Origin: Merdimonas faecis
GTDB lineage: Bacteria; Bacillota; Clostridia; Lachnospirales; Lachnospiraceae
Assembly: GCF_001754075.1 (NCBI RefSeq)
Contig: NZ_MIEH01000012.1
Location: 1-61,213, forward strand
DNA length: 61,213 nt
Direction: 5' to 3'
Below the pieces are notes generated by a model that made no database searches, was not told where the DNA came from, and saw nothing but the letters and a program-made list of their open reading frames with translations. Made by a program: the position numbers and the translations under genes. Positions 16,496 through 27,211 of this stretch are shown here, in pieces (the first letter of the stretch is position 1; every line of letters begins with the position of its first letter).

Positions 16496-17828
16496 TATGG
16501 AAAAGCCGTGTTCTCCTGCCGAGGTCAGAGAGCGCTTAGATCGAACGGAGAATGGCGGTGTGAAGAACAGTATCAAAAACTGTCTGACAGTATTCCGATT
16601 AGATGAGGTGCTTCATAAAAGTATCTGTTACAACCTGTTTACGGAAAAAATAGAGATTGTGAAGCCGTTATGGTGGCATAAAAGAAGTCCCGTTCTGAAT
16701 GAAACAGACGTGAATTATCTGATGCTTTATTTGGAAGAAACTTACGGGCTGAGCGTGGAAACAAAAATAGCAAGGGCAATTTCGGTCATTGCAGACAAAA
16801 ATAAATACCATCCGATTCAGGAAAAATTGAAAAATCTGGTATGGGATGGCGAAAAGCGCATTGAAAATGCCTTGCCCCACTTTCTTGGAGTGGAAAAGAA
16901 TGAATACACCTGTGCAGCCATGCAGTTGTTTATGTTGGGAGCCATTCAACGAGCATTTCAGCCTGGATGCAAATTTGAAATGATGCTATGCCTTGTTGGA
17001 GGTCAAGGTGCTGGAAAATCCACATTTTTTCGATTCCTTGCAATAAAGGACGAATGGTTCACAGATGATCTGAAAAAGCTGGATGATGATAATGTGTTCC
17101 GTAAGATGCAGGGGCATTGGATTGTGGAGATGTCGGAAATGATTGCCACAGCCAATGCAAAGAGCATTGAGGATATTAAGTCCTTTCTCAGCCGTCAGAA
17201 GGAAACTTATAAAGTTCCCTATGATAAACAACCGGATGACAGGCTTCGCCAGTGCGTGTTCGGAGGAACTTCCAATACTTTGGATTTTCTGCCACTTGAC
17301 CGCACTGGGAACAGAAGATTTCTTCCTATTATGGTTTATCCTAAAAATGCAGAGGTACACATTATGTCAGATGAAAAGGCTTCCAGATCCTATATCGAAC
17401 AGATGTGGGCAGAAGCTATGGTAATCTACAACAGCAAGAAATATCAGCTTGCTCTTTCAAAAGAAATGGAGCAATATCTGAAAGAATTTCAGAAGCAGTT
17501 CATGCCGGAAGATACCAAAGCAGGCATGATTCAGGGATTTTTGGATGGATACAGCAGAAATATGGTTTGCTCCAAGATGTTGTATAAGGAAGCGTTGAAT
17601 CATCCGTTTGATGAGCCAAAGCAATGGGAAATTCGTGAAATCAACGATATTATGAACAATTCTGTTGTAGGATGGAAGCAGTTTACGAACCCAAGGCACT
17701 TTGCCGGATATGGCAGACAGAAAGGCTGGGAGCGTGACAACCAGCCTGTGGCAACTGGCACGAATACTCTGGGTGGTTTTACGGAGTTGACAGAGGAAGA
17801 AATCAAACAGATGGAGTTACCGTTTTAA
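16431..17828 (+). CDS. VapE-like replicative helicase/ATPase
   Basis: This 465-residue protein of the virulence-associated E family has Walker A GGQGAGKST (about residue 190), a downstream VEMSEM segment and an RNRRF-like arginine region. The TTG at 16431 is preceded by AAGGAGG with a 9-nt spacer, which decides the start even though it lies inside the preceding primase-like gene. It probably unwinds element DNA after transfer or excision, working with the CHC2 protein. Confidence 0.85.
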   Translation: MKNEFQNLPAQTQKMALEAVSDMEKPCSPAEVRERLDRTENGGVKNSIKNCLTVFRLDEVLHKSICYNLFTEKIEIVKPLWWHKRSPVLNETDVNYLMLYLEETYGLSVETKIARAISVIADKNKYHPIQEKLKNLVWDGEKRIENALPHFLGVEKNEYTCAAMQLFMLGAIQRAFQPGCKFEMMLCLVGGQGAGKSTFFRFLAIKDEWFTDDLKKLDDDNVFRKMQGHWIVEMSEMIATANAKSIEDIKSFLSRQKETYKVPYDKQPDDRLRQCVFGGTSNTLDFLPLDRTGNRRFLPIMVYPKNAEVHIMSDEKASRSYIEQMWAEAMVIYNSKKYQLALSKEMEQYLKEFQKQFMPEDTKAGMIQGFLDGYSRNMVCSKMLYKEALNHPFDEPKQWEIREINDIMNNSVVGWKQFTNPRHFAGYGRQKGWERDNQPVATGTNTLGGFTELTEEEIKQMELPF

Positions 17829-18062
17829 AATGAGTTGTGAATTGTCGGTTAAAATGCCATCGGGTTGTCGATTCGGTTGTATGGAATAATTCTTATTTTC
17901 TAAGGGATTTTCTACTCTGACCACCAAAACAACCCATAATTATAAAAAGAATAGAATTATATTAGCAGAGCTTTGTATTAGGATTTGACAGTTTGTTAAG
18001 GTCGGTTGTCGAACTTCGTTGTCATTTCCCTCGCAAGGCACTTTTTATGGAGGTAAGCGAAA
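17829..18062 (+). other. Intergenic region with short GGTTGTCGA repeats
   Basis: GGTTGTCGA occurs at 17863-17871 and 18004-18012, each followed by a CGTTGT or CGGTTGT variant, with a weaker match near 17842. No gene is visible. The repeats could be operator or replication-initiator sites beside the replication genes, but two or three copies are weak evidence. Confidence 0.3.
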
Positions 18063-18272
18063 ATGAATGTACGAAATGAAGTAAAATCACATCTTGTGTG
18101 CGAGGGAGTGACCATGCAGGAGGTGTTGGAAAAATTGGAACAGCAGTATGGATGGAGCAGGAGCATTTCCAATCTGTCGGGAAAGCTCCACCGAGAAACG
18201 CTGCGATATAAGGAAGCTGTGGAACTGGCAGATGTGCTGGGATACGAGATTGTATGGAAAAAGAGAGGGTAA
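18063..18272 (+). CDS. Small HTH-like element protein
   Basis: This 69-residue protein reads as one compact helix-turn-helix unit: VTMQEVLEKLEQQYGWSRSI, then SNLSGKLHRETLRYKEAVELADVLGYEI. It resembles short DNA-binding proteins found just before xis and int in clostridial elements (DUF6471-like). AGGTAAGCGAAA precedes the ATG. It may regulate excision. Confidence 0.6.
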   Translation: MNVRNEVKSHLVCEGVTMQEVLEKLEQQYGWSRSISNLSGKLHRETLRYKEAVELADVLGYEIVWKKRG

Positions 18273-18278
18273 GTGCCT

Positions 18279-18509
18279 ATGGTGAAAGAACAGAATCAGA
18301 ATGTAGATAAGTATGATATTCCGGTCTGGAGAAAGTACACTCTGAGCGTGCAGGAAGCGGCAAAATATTTTCACATCGGAGATAAGAAGCTGCGAAAGCT
18401 GATTGACGAGAATCCGGATGCAGAATTTATCCTCTGGAATGGATCAAGACCTCAGATCAAGCGCAGAGTGTTTGAACAGTTTATTGATGAAAAATTATCT
18501 GCCATATAA
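18279..18509 (+). CDS. xis: Excisionase, Tn916 Xis-like
   Basis: The 76-residue product contains IPVWRKYTLSVQEAAKYFHI and KKLRKLIDEN, then IKRRVFEQFIDE, a close match to the winged-helix excisionase of Tn916. Xis bends the attachment-site DNA and steers the integrase toward excision. The ATG at 18279 is chosen over the GTG at 18273 because of the spacing from GAGGG. A terminator follows and the integrase gene is next. Confidence 0.85.
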   Translation: MVKEQNQNVDKYDIPVWRKYTLSVQEAAKYFHIGDKKLRKLIDENPDAEFILWNGSRPQIKRRVFEQFIDEKLSAI

Positions 18510-18534
18510 AAACGGCAAATACACGATAGATTCG

Positions 18535-18582
18535 GAGCCAAGTTTATGGTAATATATGAGTATCATAGCTTGGCTCTTTTCT
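18535..18582 (+). terminator. Terminator between xis and int
   Basis: GAGCCAAG (18535-18542) pairs with CTTGGCTC (18569-18576), and TTTTCT follows. It would partly separate int expression from the upstream genes. Confidence 0.7.
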
Positions 18583-18614
18583 ATGACAGTTAGGTTGATA
18601 GAAAGGAGAACTGA

Positions 18615-19856
18615 ATGTCAGAAGTAAGACGAGACAACAAAGGTCGCAAGTTATTTAATGGAGAGAGCCAGCGCAAAGACGGGAAATACGAATACAAGTA
18701 TCAGGATGCATGGGGCAAGAGAAAGACGGTGTACAGTTGGAAACTGACTCCGGCTGATCGAGTTCCGGCAGGAAAACGTGATGATATTTCCCTGAGAGAA
18801 AAAATTAAGCAGATTCAAAAGAATTTAAACAGCAATATCACACCGGATGGCGGTAATTTTACAGTTCTGGAACTGGTGGAAAAATATATTTCACAGAAAA
18901 CTGGTGTTCGTCATAACACAAGGTCAAATTACAACTTTGTGGTCAATGTAATCAAAAAGGAAGACTTTGGGCAGAAGCGCATTGACAAGATTAAGGTGTC
19001 CGATGCCAAAGAATGGCTGATAAAAATGCAGCAGATTGATGGGCGTGGTTACAGTTCCATTCACACGATCCGAGGTGTCGTAAGACCTGCCTTTCAGATG
19101 GCGGTGGATGATGATTTGCTGGTAAAGAATCCGTTTGAATTTCAGCTGAACACCGTTGTTGTGAACGATAGTGTCACAAGAGAAGCTATCACACGACAGC
19201 AGGAAAGAGATTTCTTGGAGTTTGTGAAGAACGACAAGCATTTCTGTAAGTACTATGACGGTATCTATATCCTGTTTAAGACAGGACTTCGTATTTCTGA
19301 GTTTGTTGGATTGACAAAGAAGAACCTTGATTTTGAGAACAGCAGAATTATCGTAGATCATCAGCTTCAGAGAACCAGAGATATGAAATATATTATTGAA
19401 GATACCAAGACAGAAAGTGGCGAGCGCATGGTGCCTATGACACCGGAAGTGAAGGAAGCGTTTCAGCGTATCCTTGCCAACAGAAAGAATCCAAAGGTTG
19501 AGCCTATGGTAGATGGGTACAGTGGATTCTTGTTTTTGGATAAGAACGGCAGACCGATGGTGGCACTTCACTGGGAGAAATATTTCCAGCATATCCGTGA
19601 GAAGTACAACAAGATTTACAGAGTACAGATGCCGAAAGTTACTCCTCATGTTTGCAGACACACTTTCTGTTCCAATATGGCGAAGTCCGGTATGAATCCA
19701 AAAACGCTTCAATATATCATGGGTCATAGTGACATCAGTGTAACACTGAATGTTTACACGCATCTAAACTACGATGATGCAGAGGAAGAAATGCAGAAAG
19801 TAGTGGGTACAGCTTCTATGAAATCGACAACGCACCGTAAAAGGTGCGTGTCGTAA
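18615..19856 (+). CDS. int: Tyrosine integrase, Tn916 Int-like
   Basis: The 413-residue protein starts MSEVRRDNKGRKLFNGESQRKDG, very like Tn916 Int, including the N-terminal arm-binding domain. The catalytic set is visible: the first Arg in TGLRISE (about 225), Lys in DTKTESGE, HVCRH, the GH of MGHSDIS and the nucleophile Y381 in VYTH. It catalyses integration and, with Xis, excision. It is the last gene of the element before chromosomal genes, as in Tn916. A hairpin (19830-19849) lies in its 3' end. Confidence 0.95.
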   Translation: MSEVRRDNKGRKLFNGESQRKDGKYEYKYQDAWGKRKTVYSWKLTPADRVPAGKRDDISLREKIKQIQKNLNSNITPDGGNFTVLELVEKYISQKTGVRHNTRSNYNFVVNVIKKEDFGQKRIDKIKVSDAKEWLIKMQQIDGRGYSSIHTIRGVVRPAFQMAVDDDLLVKNPFEFQLNTVVVNDSVTREAITRQQERDFLEFVKNDKHFCKYYDGIYILFKTGLRISEFVGLTKKNLDFENSRIIVDHQLQRTRDMKYIIEDTKTESGERMVPMTPEVKEAFQRILANRKNPKVEPMVDGYSGFLFLDKNGRPMVALHWEKYFQHIREKYNKIYRVQMPKVTPHVCRHTFCSNMAKSGMNPKTLQYIMGHSDISVTLNVYTHLNYDDAEEEMQKVVGTASMKSTTHRKRCVS

Positions 19857-20010
19857 ATCTTTTGAATTTACGATAGAATTTACGACAAATAATGACAAAA
19901 ACAAGCCAAAATAAGCGTAGTTATACCAAGTTATGGTTGTGATGCCTCTGTCGTAGAAATGCCGAAAAGTGGCGTAAAATCAAGAAAAATCAGTATTTTC
20001 AAGGAGTTTT
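19850..20010. other. Right-end arm region of the integrated element
   Basis: Two tandem copies of GAATTTACGA (19864-19873 and 19876-19885, 12-bp period) lie just after int. A reverse copy TCGTAAAT (19851-19858) overlaps its last codons. Such direct repeats at the ends of Tn916-like elements are arm sites for the integrase N-terminal domain. The junction with chromosomal DNA must lie between here and the gene at 20017, but the core site is not resolvable without the left end. Confidence 0.45.
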
Positions 20011-20016
20011 AGATAT

Positions 20017-20484
20017 ATGATAAAAGTATTATTCATCTGCCACGGCAATATCTGCCGCAGCACCATGGCTCAATTTGTTTTTCAGGACATGGTAAATAAG
20101 GCCGGACTTTCCGGCAATTTCCACATCGACTCCGCAGCCACCAGCCGGGAGGAGATCGGCAATCCGCCCCACCACGGAACAGTGAGGAAAATGAAGGAGG
20201 TAGGGATTCCAGTGCTTCCCCACCGTGCTGTGCAGATGACAAAAAAAGATTATGAAAACTATGACTATCTGATTGGGATGGATTCCTGGAATATCCGTAA
20301 TATTCTTGGCATCATCGGGAATGGAGACCCGGAAGGAAAAGTGGCCAGGCTTCTGGACTTTACATCCCGGGCGGGCCAGGACATCGCAGATCCCTGGTAT
20401 ACAGGCAATTTTGACGTCACCTACCGGGATGTAAGGGAAGGCTGTGAGGGCCTGCTCTGTCAGATCATGGAAGAAGGAATATAA
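20017..20484 (+). CDS. Low-molecular-weight protein-tyrosine phosphatase
   Basis: The P-loop CHGNICRS gives the family's C-x5-R-S motif (C8, R14) at the N-terminus. The general-acid region DPWYTGNF sits near the C-terminus. The 155-residue length is typical. The enzyme dephosphorylates phosphotyrosine in the cytoplasm. An AAGGAG site precedes the ATG. It is the first chromosomal gene right of the element, so its promoter may have been altered by the insertion. Confidence 0.9.
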   Translation: MIKVLFICHGNICRSTMAQFVFQDMVNKAGLSGNFHIDSAATSREEIGNPPHHGTVRKMKEVGIPVLPHRAVQMTKKDYENYDYLIGMDSWNIRNILGIIGNGDPEGKVARLLDFTSRAGQDIADPWYTGNFDVTYRDVREGCEGLLCQIMEEGI

Positions 20485-20487
20485 AAA

Positions 20488-20531
20488 ACCGCATCGGAAA
20501 AGGGAAAACCTGGTCCGATGCGGTACTTTTT
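20488..20531. terminator. Bidirectional terminator
   Basis: ACCGCATCGGA (20488-20498) pairs perfectly with TCCGATGCGGT (20514-20524). T-rich sequence follows on the + strand and a T-run also follows on the - strand. It serves the convergent genes on both sides. Confidence 0.85.
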
Positions 20532-21090
20532 ATGCCTGAGAAACCCGTTTGTTAATTGTATCCTGAATCAGGCAGTAGGAGACAATGCTAAGGCCTACAA
20601 TACCAAGAATCAGGTATAAAACATTAGAGCTGCCGTTCATATTTTTGATCCGGTCACAGCGCTCGCCCATTTTGTAGAGCCAGTACCACCCGTAAATACC
20701 ACAGGTGATCAATGTGAATAAAAATACCATTCCGCCGGTAGTAGCGCCTGGTTCGCCCGCCAGGGCATTGACTTCATCATTCATCTTGATCATCCAGTAG
20801 ATGCCGTAAATACCACAGGTGATAATGGAAAAGATAATACAAAGAACGATATTCCTTGGCTGTATGCCAAAGTTTTGCCCGGGCACCGGCTGCCCGCTGT
20901 AGCCGTATGCCTGCTGATTCTGATAGTGATATTGCTGATGATACTGCTGTTGCTGCTGGCTTCCGTTGGGATCAGAGTATGAACCGTTATTCTGGCCGGA
21001 ATAATGAATGTCCGGAAGAGGACTTCCACATTCCTGACAGGAGGAAGCGCTGTCTGCATTTGTTGCTCCGCATTTTGGACAATATTTCAT
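20530..21090 (-). CDS. DUF4234 membrane protein with zinc ribbon
   Basis: The 186-residue protein begins MKYCPKCGATN with a second CQECG pair, an N-terminal zinc ribbon. A Gln/Tyr-rich linker follows, then three membrane segments of which two carry the repeated phrase ITCGIYG(I/W)YW that marks DUF4234. AGGAGG lies 6 nt before the ATG at 21090; an upstream in-frame start would add nine residues without support. The function is unknown; it is an inner-membrane protein. Confidence 0.8.
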   Translation of the reverse strand: MKYCPKCGATNADSASSCQECGSPLPDIHYSGQNNGSYSDPNGSQQQQQYHQQYHYQNQQAYGYSGQPVPGQNFGIQPRNIVLCIIFSIITCGIYGIYWMIKMNDEVNALAGEPGATTGGMVFLFTLITCGIYGWYWLYKMGERCDRIKNMNGSSNVLYLILGIVGLSIVSYCLIQDTINKRVSQA

Positions 21091-21212
21091 AAAGAACCTC
21101 CTACGATGTAAAAACAATTTTTATCCATCATACCACAAAAGCGGGAAAGTTTGTGCTTTTTTCTAAAGAAATTTCTGGACATCTCTGTTTTCTTCATGTA
21201 TGATATATGAAA

Positions 21213-21259
21213 CTGTCTGTAGATTTTCAGATCAGCCGGATTCCCGGCGCCCCAGACAG
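21213..21259 (+). promoter_or_regulatory. Structured leader upstream of the alanine symporter
   Basis: CTGTCTG (21213-21219) pairs with CAGACAG (21253-21259) and encloses GCCGG/CCGGC (21235-21248). It lies after a promoter-like TATGATAT near 21200 and before the symporter gene. It does not match a riboswitch I know. Confidence 0.3.
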
Positions 21260-21320
21260 ATGTCTGACTAATAATCACCGCATAAGCAAAAGAAAAAGAG
21301 AATGAAAGAGAGGCCGACTT

Positions 21321-22724
21321 ATGTTTGCACAAATTATCAACAGTTTAAGTGACCTGCTGTATACCTATGTCCTGATCGTACTTCTGCTGGGGACTGGAAT
21401 CTATTTTACGGTAAAAACCCGTTTTGTCCAGTTCCGTTTCCTGCGGGAAGCTATACGCGTTGTTATGGAGCCTAAGGACAATGAGGAAGGGTTATCATCC
21501 TTCCAGGCACTGATGGTTTCTACCGCGTCCAGAGTAGGGACGGGGAATATTGCCGGTATTTCTACGGCTATCTGTATCGGGGGGCCGGGAGCCGTTTTCT
21601 GGATGTGGCTGACAGCGCTTCTGGGAAGTGCGTCTGCATTTATCGAAAGTACACTGGCACAGATTTACAAGAGAAAAGCCCAGGATGGTACCTGCTATGG
21701 CGGACCGGCGTACTATATTCAGGCTGCATTGAAAAAACGCTGGCTGGGAGCCGTGTTTGCAGTATTTCTTATCATGACATATATGGTGGGCTTCAATATG
21801 GTGGCATCTTTTAATATCACCGATTCCTTCCGTGCCTACAGCTTCTTTCAGGAAGGCAGCACACCGATGATTGTCGGAGGCGTGCTTGCTGTTATTTTCT
21901 GTATTTGTATCTTTGGAGGCAGCACACAAATTTCCAAGATCACAGGGATTCTGGTTCCGCTAATGGGTATTTTTTATCTGGCAGTAGCTCTTTTTATTGT
22001 AGTGACTCATTTTGAACTGATTCCGAAGATGTTTGCAGACATTTTTACGAATGCATTTGATTTTCAGGCTATCTTTGGCGGATTCACGGGTTCCTGTATT
22101 TTGCAGGGAATTAAAAGAGGGCTTTTTTCCAACGAGGCGGGTGTCGGGTCGGCGCCCAATGCGGCTGCCAGTGCGTCTGTGTCTCACCCGGCCAAACAGG
22201 GGCTGGTACAGATGCTGTCCGTATTTATTGATACCATTGTGATCTGCTCTGCCACGGCTTTTATGCTGCTGTGCTCCGGTGTGGCTCCCAGTGATACATT
22301 AAAAGGGATGCCCTGGGTGCAGGCTGCGGCGGCGGAGTCGCTGGGCGGTTTTGGAACCACATTTATTACCATTGCATTGTTCATGTTTGCGTTTACGACT
22401 TTGATCGGAAACTACTTTTATGCAGAGATGGGGCTTGGATATTTGTGCGATAAAAAGCCGGGCAAAAGGATGCTCATTGCCTTCAGGATTTTTGCAACTG
22501 TAGTGGTGTTCGGCGGAGCGCTTATGGAATTCAGTGTTGCCTGGAGTACGGCAGACGTGATCATGGGATTCCTGGCTCTTATTAACCTTCCGGTGATCAT
22601 TCTGCTGGGAGGTCCGGCAGTGAAGTGCCTGAATGATTACAGAAAGCAGAAAAAGGCGGGAAAGAATCCGGTATTTAAAGCGGCTGATATCCAGCTGGCA
22701 GACAAAACGGATTTCTGGAATTAG
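21321..22724 (+). CDS. Sodium:alanine symporter, AGCS family
   Basis: This 467-residue protein has about ten to eleven membrane segments and the AGCS signatures TRVGTGNIAGI-like (ASRVGTGNIAGI) and FSNEAGVGSAPNAAA. It imports small neutral amino acids, mainly alanine or glycine, with Na+ across the cytoplasmic membrane. A GAAAGAGAGG site precedes the ATG. It is monocistronic, with its own terminator. Confidence 0.9.
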   Translation: MFAQIINSLSDLLYTYVLIVLLLGTGIYFTVKTRFVQFRFLREAIRVVMEPKDNEEGLSSFQALMVSTASRVGTGNIAGISTAICIGGPGAVFWMWLTALLGSASAFIESTLAQIYKRKAQDGTCYGGPAYYIQAALKKRWLGAVFAVFLIMTYMVGFNMVASFNITDSFRAYSFFQEGSTPMIVGGVLAVIFCICIFGGSTQISKITGILVPLMGIFYLAVALFIVVTHFELIPKMFADIFTNAFDFQAIFGGFTGSCILQGIKRGLFSNEAGVGSAPNAAASASVSHPAKQGLVQMLSVFIDTIVICSATAFMLLCSGVAPSDTLKGMPWVQAAAAESLGGFGTTFITIALFMFAFTTLIGNYFYAEMGLGYLCDKKPGKRMLIAFRIFATVVVFGGALMEFSVAWSTADVIMGFLALINLPVIILLGGPAVKCLNDYRKQKKAGKNPVFKAADIQLADKTDFWN

Positions 22725-22739
22725 AAATGAAGACAAGCG

Positions 22740-22766
22740 AAAGCCCCGGAGATTATCCGGGGCTTT
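22740..22766 (+). terminator. Terminator of the symporter gene
   Basis: AAAGCCCCGGA (22740-22750) pairs perfectly with TCCGGGGCTTT (22756-22766). Confidence 0.85.
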
Positions 22767-22854
22767 CACCGTTGTCGTTATAGTTATCTAAAGGAATGAG
22801 AGAGAAAGTGCAGCACTCGAATCAATTTCAAGTGCATTTACTTTATGAGGGGGA

Positions 22855-22880
22855 GATAGTTGATGTCTTGTTCAACTATC
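22855..22880. other. Isolated hairpin in the 22,767-23,058 gap
   Basis: GATAGTTGA (22855-22863) pairs perfectly with TCAACTATC (22872-22880). The rest of this gap holds the promoter at 22991-23019 and no gene. Its role is unclear. Confidence 0.35.
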
Positions 22881-22990
22881 TGAGTCTTATTATAAAAGAG
22901 AAATATGTCCAAAGTATGTTGATTCCCTAAAAGAAAACGAAAATTTCTTAAACTGATATTAAGAAATCATAATGAAAAACTGATACTTCC

Positions 22991-23019
22991 TTGATTCTTG
23001 CCGGGAATCCCGGTATGAT
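22991..23019 (+). promoter_or_regulatory. Promoter of the AraC/glpK unit with an embedded palindrome
   Basis: TTGATT (22991-22996) and TATGAT (23014-23019) are separated by 17 nt. The spacer ends in the palindrome CCGGGAATCCCGG (23001-23013), well placed as an operator between -35 and -10. Confidence 0.55.
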
Positions 23020-23058
23020 AGATATAAATATCGATTTTGTAACATGAGAGGAACGAGC

Positions 23059-25481
<2,423 letters not shown>

Positions 25482-25486
25482 GAATA

Positions 25487-25660
25487 ATGAAAATTTTAAA
25501 AATGACATGTACCGGATGCAGAAATGGCTGTCTTATGACGGTGGAGACGGAAGATGGAGAGGTACTGGATGTGGATGGCAACGGATGTATGAGAGGCTAT
25601 GCCTATGCACAGAGGAAGGTGTCACATCCGGAAAATCAGCCGGAAGAACAGAGTAAATGA
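25487..25660 (+). CDS. Short DUF1667-like Cys-rich protein
   Basis: The 57-residue product carries CTGCRNGC at the N-terminus and GNGCMRGYAYA later, matching the first half of DUF1667 proteins, which accompany the anaerobic glycerol-3-phosphate dehydrogenase. Full-length members are about twice as long, so this is a truncated or minimal version. It starts 5 nt after glpK and is probably cotranscribed. No glpA or glpB homologue is next to it. Confidence 0.65.
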   Translation: MKILKMTCTGCRNGCLMTVETEDGEVLDVDGNGCMRGYAYAQRKVSHPENQPEEQSK

Positions 25661-25766
25661 TTTGTAAAATTGACGAAATATTCATGGTTTTTGTGGACAT
25701 TTCTGTTGGAATATACTAAAATAGTACTATCGACGCAATTTGAAGGAAAGAAGGGAACGAATCATT

Positions 25767-27014
25767 ATGAAGAGAAATGTAATCGTAGGACAGTCAGGCG
25801 GACCGACTGCCGCTATTAATTCAAGCCTTGCAGGAGTTTACCGTACCGCAAAGGATCGCGGAGCCAATAAAGTATACGGGATGCTCCATGGTATTCAGGG
25901 ACTTTTGGAGGAAAAATATATTGACCTTTCCGACCATATCAAGACTGAGCTGGATGCGGAGCTCCTGAAGAGAACACCGGCCGCTTTTCTTGGGTCATGC
26001 CGTTTTAAACTGCCGGAGATCCATGAAGACAGAGAAGTATATGAGAAAATTTTTGATATTTTAAATAAATTAGATATCGAGGCATTTATCTATATCGGTG
26101 GAAATGACTCTATGGATACGATCAAGAAATTATCAGATTATGCGATCATTACCGGCCATACCACCAGATTTATCGGCTGTCCGAAGACTATTGATAATGA
26201 CCTGGCGCTGACAGATCATACGCCGGGATACGGAAGTGCTGCAAAGTATATCGGCACATCTATGAAAGAGATCATCCGGGATAGCTTCTGCCTGGAGTAC
26301 GAAAAGGGAATTGTAACGATTGTAGAGATTATGGGAAGAAATGCCGGATGGCTGACAGGCGCTGCCGCCCTTTCCAGAGGAGAGGACTGCGAAGGACCGG
26401 ATCTGATCTATCTTCCGGAGATCCCATTTGATATACAGGAATTCAGCGAAAAGGTAAAGAAACTGATCGCAGAAAAGCCGTCCATCGTGATCGCCGTATC
26501 CGAAGGTATCCGTACTCCGGACGGGACCTATGTATGCGAGCTTGGCAACAGCATTGATTTTGTAGACGCATTCGGGCATAAACAGCTGTCTGGAACAGCA
26601 TCCTATCTTGCCAGCTTTATTGCGGGTGAGCATGGATGTAAGACTCGGGCCATTGAGTTGAGCACACTTCAGCGTTCTGCTTCTCATGCGGCTTCCCGTG
26701 TAGATATACTGGAGGCATACCAGGTAGGCGGTGCGGCTGTCAAAGCGGCAGACGAAGGAGACTCCGGAAAGATGGTTGTTTTGCAGAGATTATCCGATGA
26801 TCCGTATCAGTGCGGAACAGAGGTAAAAGACGTACACAAGATTGCTAATGACGAAAAACTGGTGCCAAGAGAGTGGGTAAACGAAGATGGAACCTATGTT
26901 ACAAATGAGTTTATCTCTTATGTGCGCCCGCTGATCCAGGGAGATGTATCTCCGGTTATGGTAGACGGGATTCCGCGGCACCTGTATGCACCAAAGGAAT
27001 TAAGCCACAGATAA
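25767..27014 (+). CDS. 6-phosphofructokinase, pyrophosphate-type
   Basis: This 415-residue phosphofructokinase has GQSGGPTAAINSS at the N-terminus, GGNDS (D114) in place of the ATP-enzyme's GGDGS, and PKTIDND (K140) in place of PGTIDND. Asp and Lys at these two positions mark the PPi-dependent class. The catalytic Asp is D143. It interconverts fructose 6-phosphate and fructose 1,6-bisphosphate in glycolysis, using PPi. AAGAAGGGAACG precedes the ATG. A terminator follows. Confidence 0.9.
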   Translation: MKRNVIVGQSGGPTAAINSSLAGVYRTAKDRGANKVYGMLHGIQGLLEEKYIDLSDHIKTELDAELLKRTPAAFLGSCRFKLPEIHEDREVYEKIFDILNKLDIEAFIYIGGNDSMDTIKKLSDYAIITGHTTRFIGCPKTIDNDLALTDHTPGYGSAAKYIGTSMKEIIRDSFCLEYEKGIVTIVEIMGRNAGWLTGAAALSRGEDCEGPDLIYLPEIPFDIQEFSEKVKKLIAEKPSIVIAVSEGIRTPDGTYVCELGNSIDFVDAFGHKQLSGTASYLASFIAGEHGCKTRAIELSTLQRSASHAASRVDILEAYQVGGAAVKAADEGDSGKMVVLQRLSDDPYQCGTEVKDVHKIANDEKLVPREWVNEDGTYVTNEFISYVRPLIQGDVSPVMVDGIPRHLYAPKELSHR

Positions 27015-27030
27015 TAATAAAATCAAAGCT

Positions 27031-27065
27031 TACAGGCGGCAGATTTTTCTTTGCCGCCTGTAAAT
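27031..27065 (+). terminator. Terminator of the phosphofructokinase gene
   Basis: TACAGGCGGCA (27031-27041) pairs perfectly with TGCCGCCTGTA (27052-27062), and AATTTCT follows. Confidence 0.8.
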
Positions 27066-27211
27066 TTCTACTTGTATTTTTTCGCCAAATCCAGTAATAT
27101 ATAAATTACTCTAAATCAATTTCGAAATTCTAACAGAGTTCATGAAATGTTCCATTTCACTATTTCAGTATTTATCCAATAATCAGTTTTAAACAAAATG
27201 AGGTGATATGA

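Noticed and set aside
17829-18062. Iteron-type origin of replication
   Set aside because: Only two clear copies of GGTTGTCGA and no regular spacing; kept as a low-confidence repeat.
20156-20242. Minus-strand ORFs inside the tyrosine phosphatase gene
   Set aside because: They are shadows of the real gene and lack ribosome sites and motifs.
25658-25660. UGA at the end of the short DUF1667-like gene as a possible selenocysteine
   Set aside because: The residues after it do not continue the family and no hairpin follows at the right distance.
27063-27211. A missing N-lobe of the pseudokinase upstream of 27212
   Set aside because: The upstream bases are A/T-rich, contain stops in frame and follow a terminator, so the gene starts where called.
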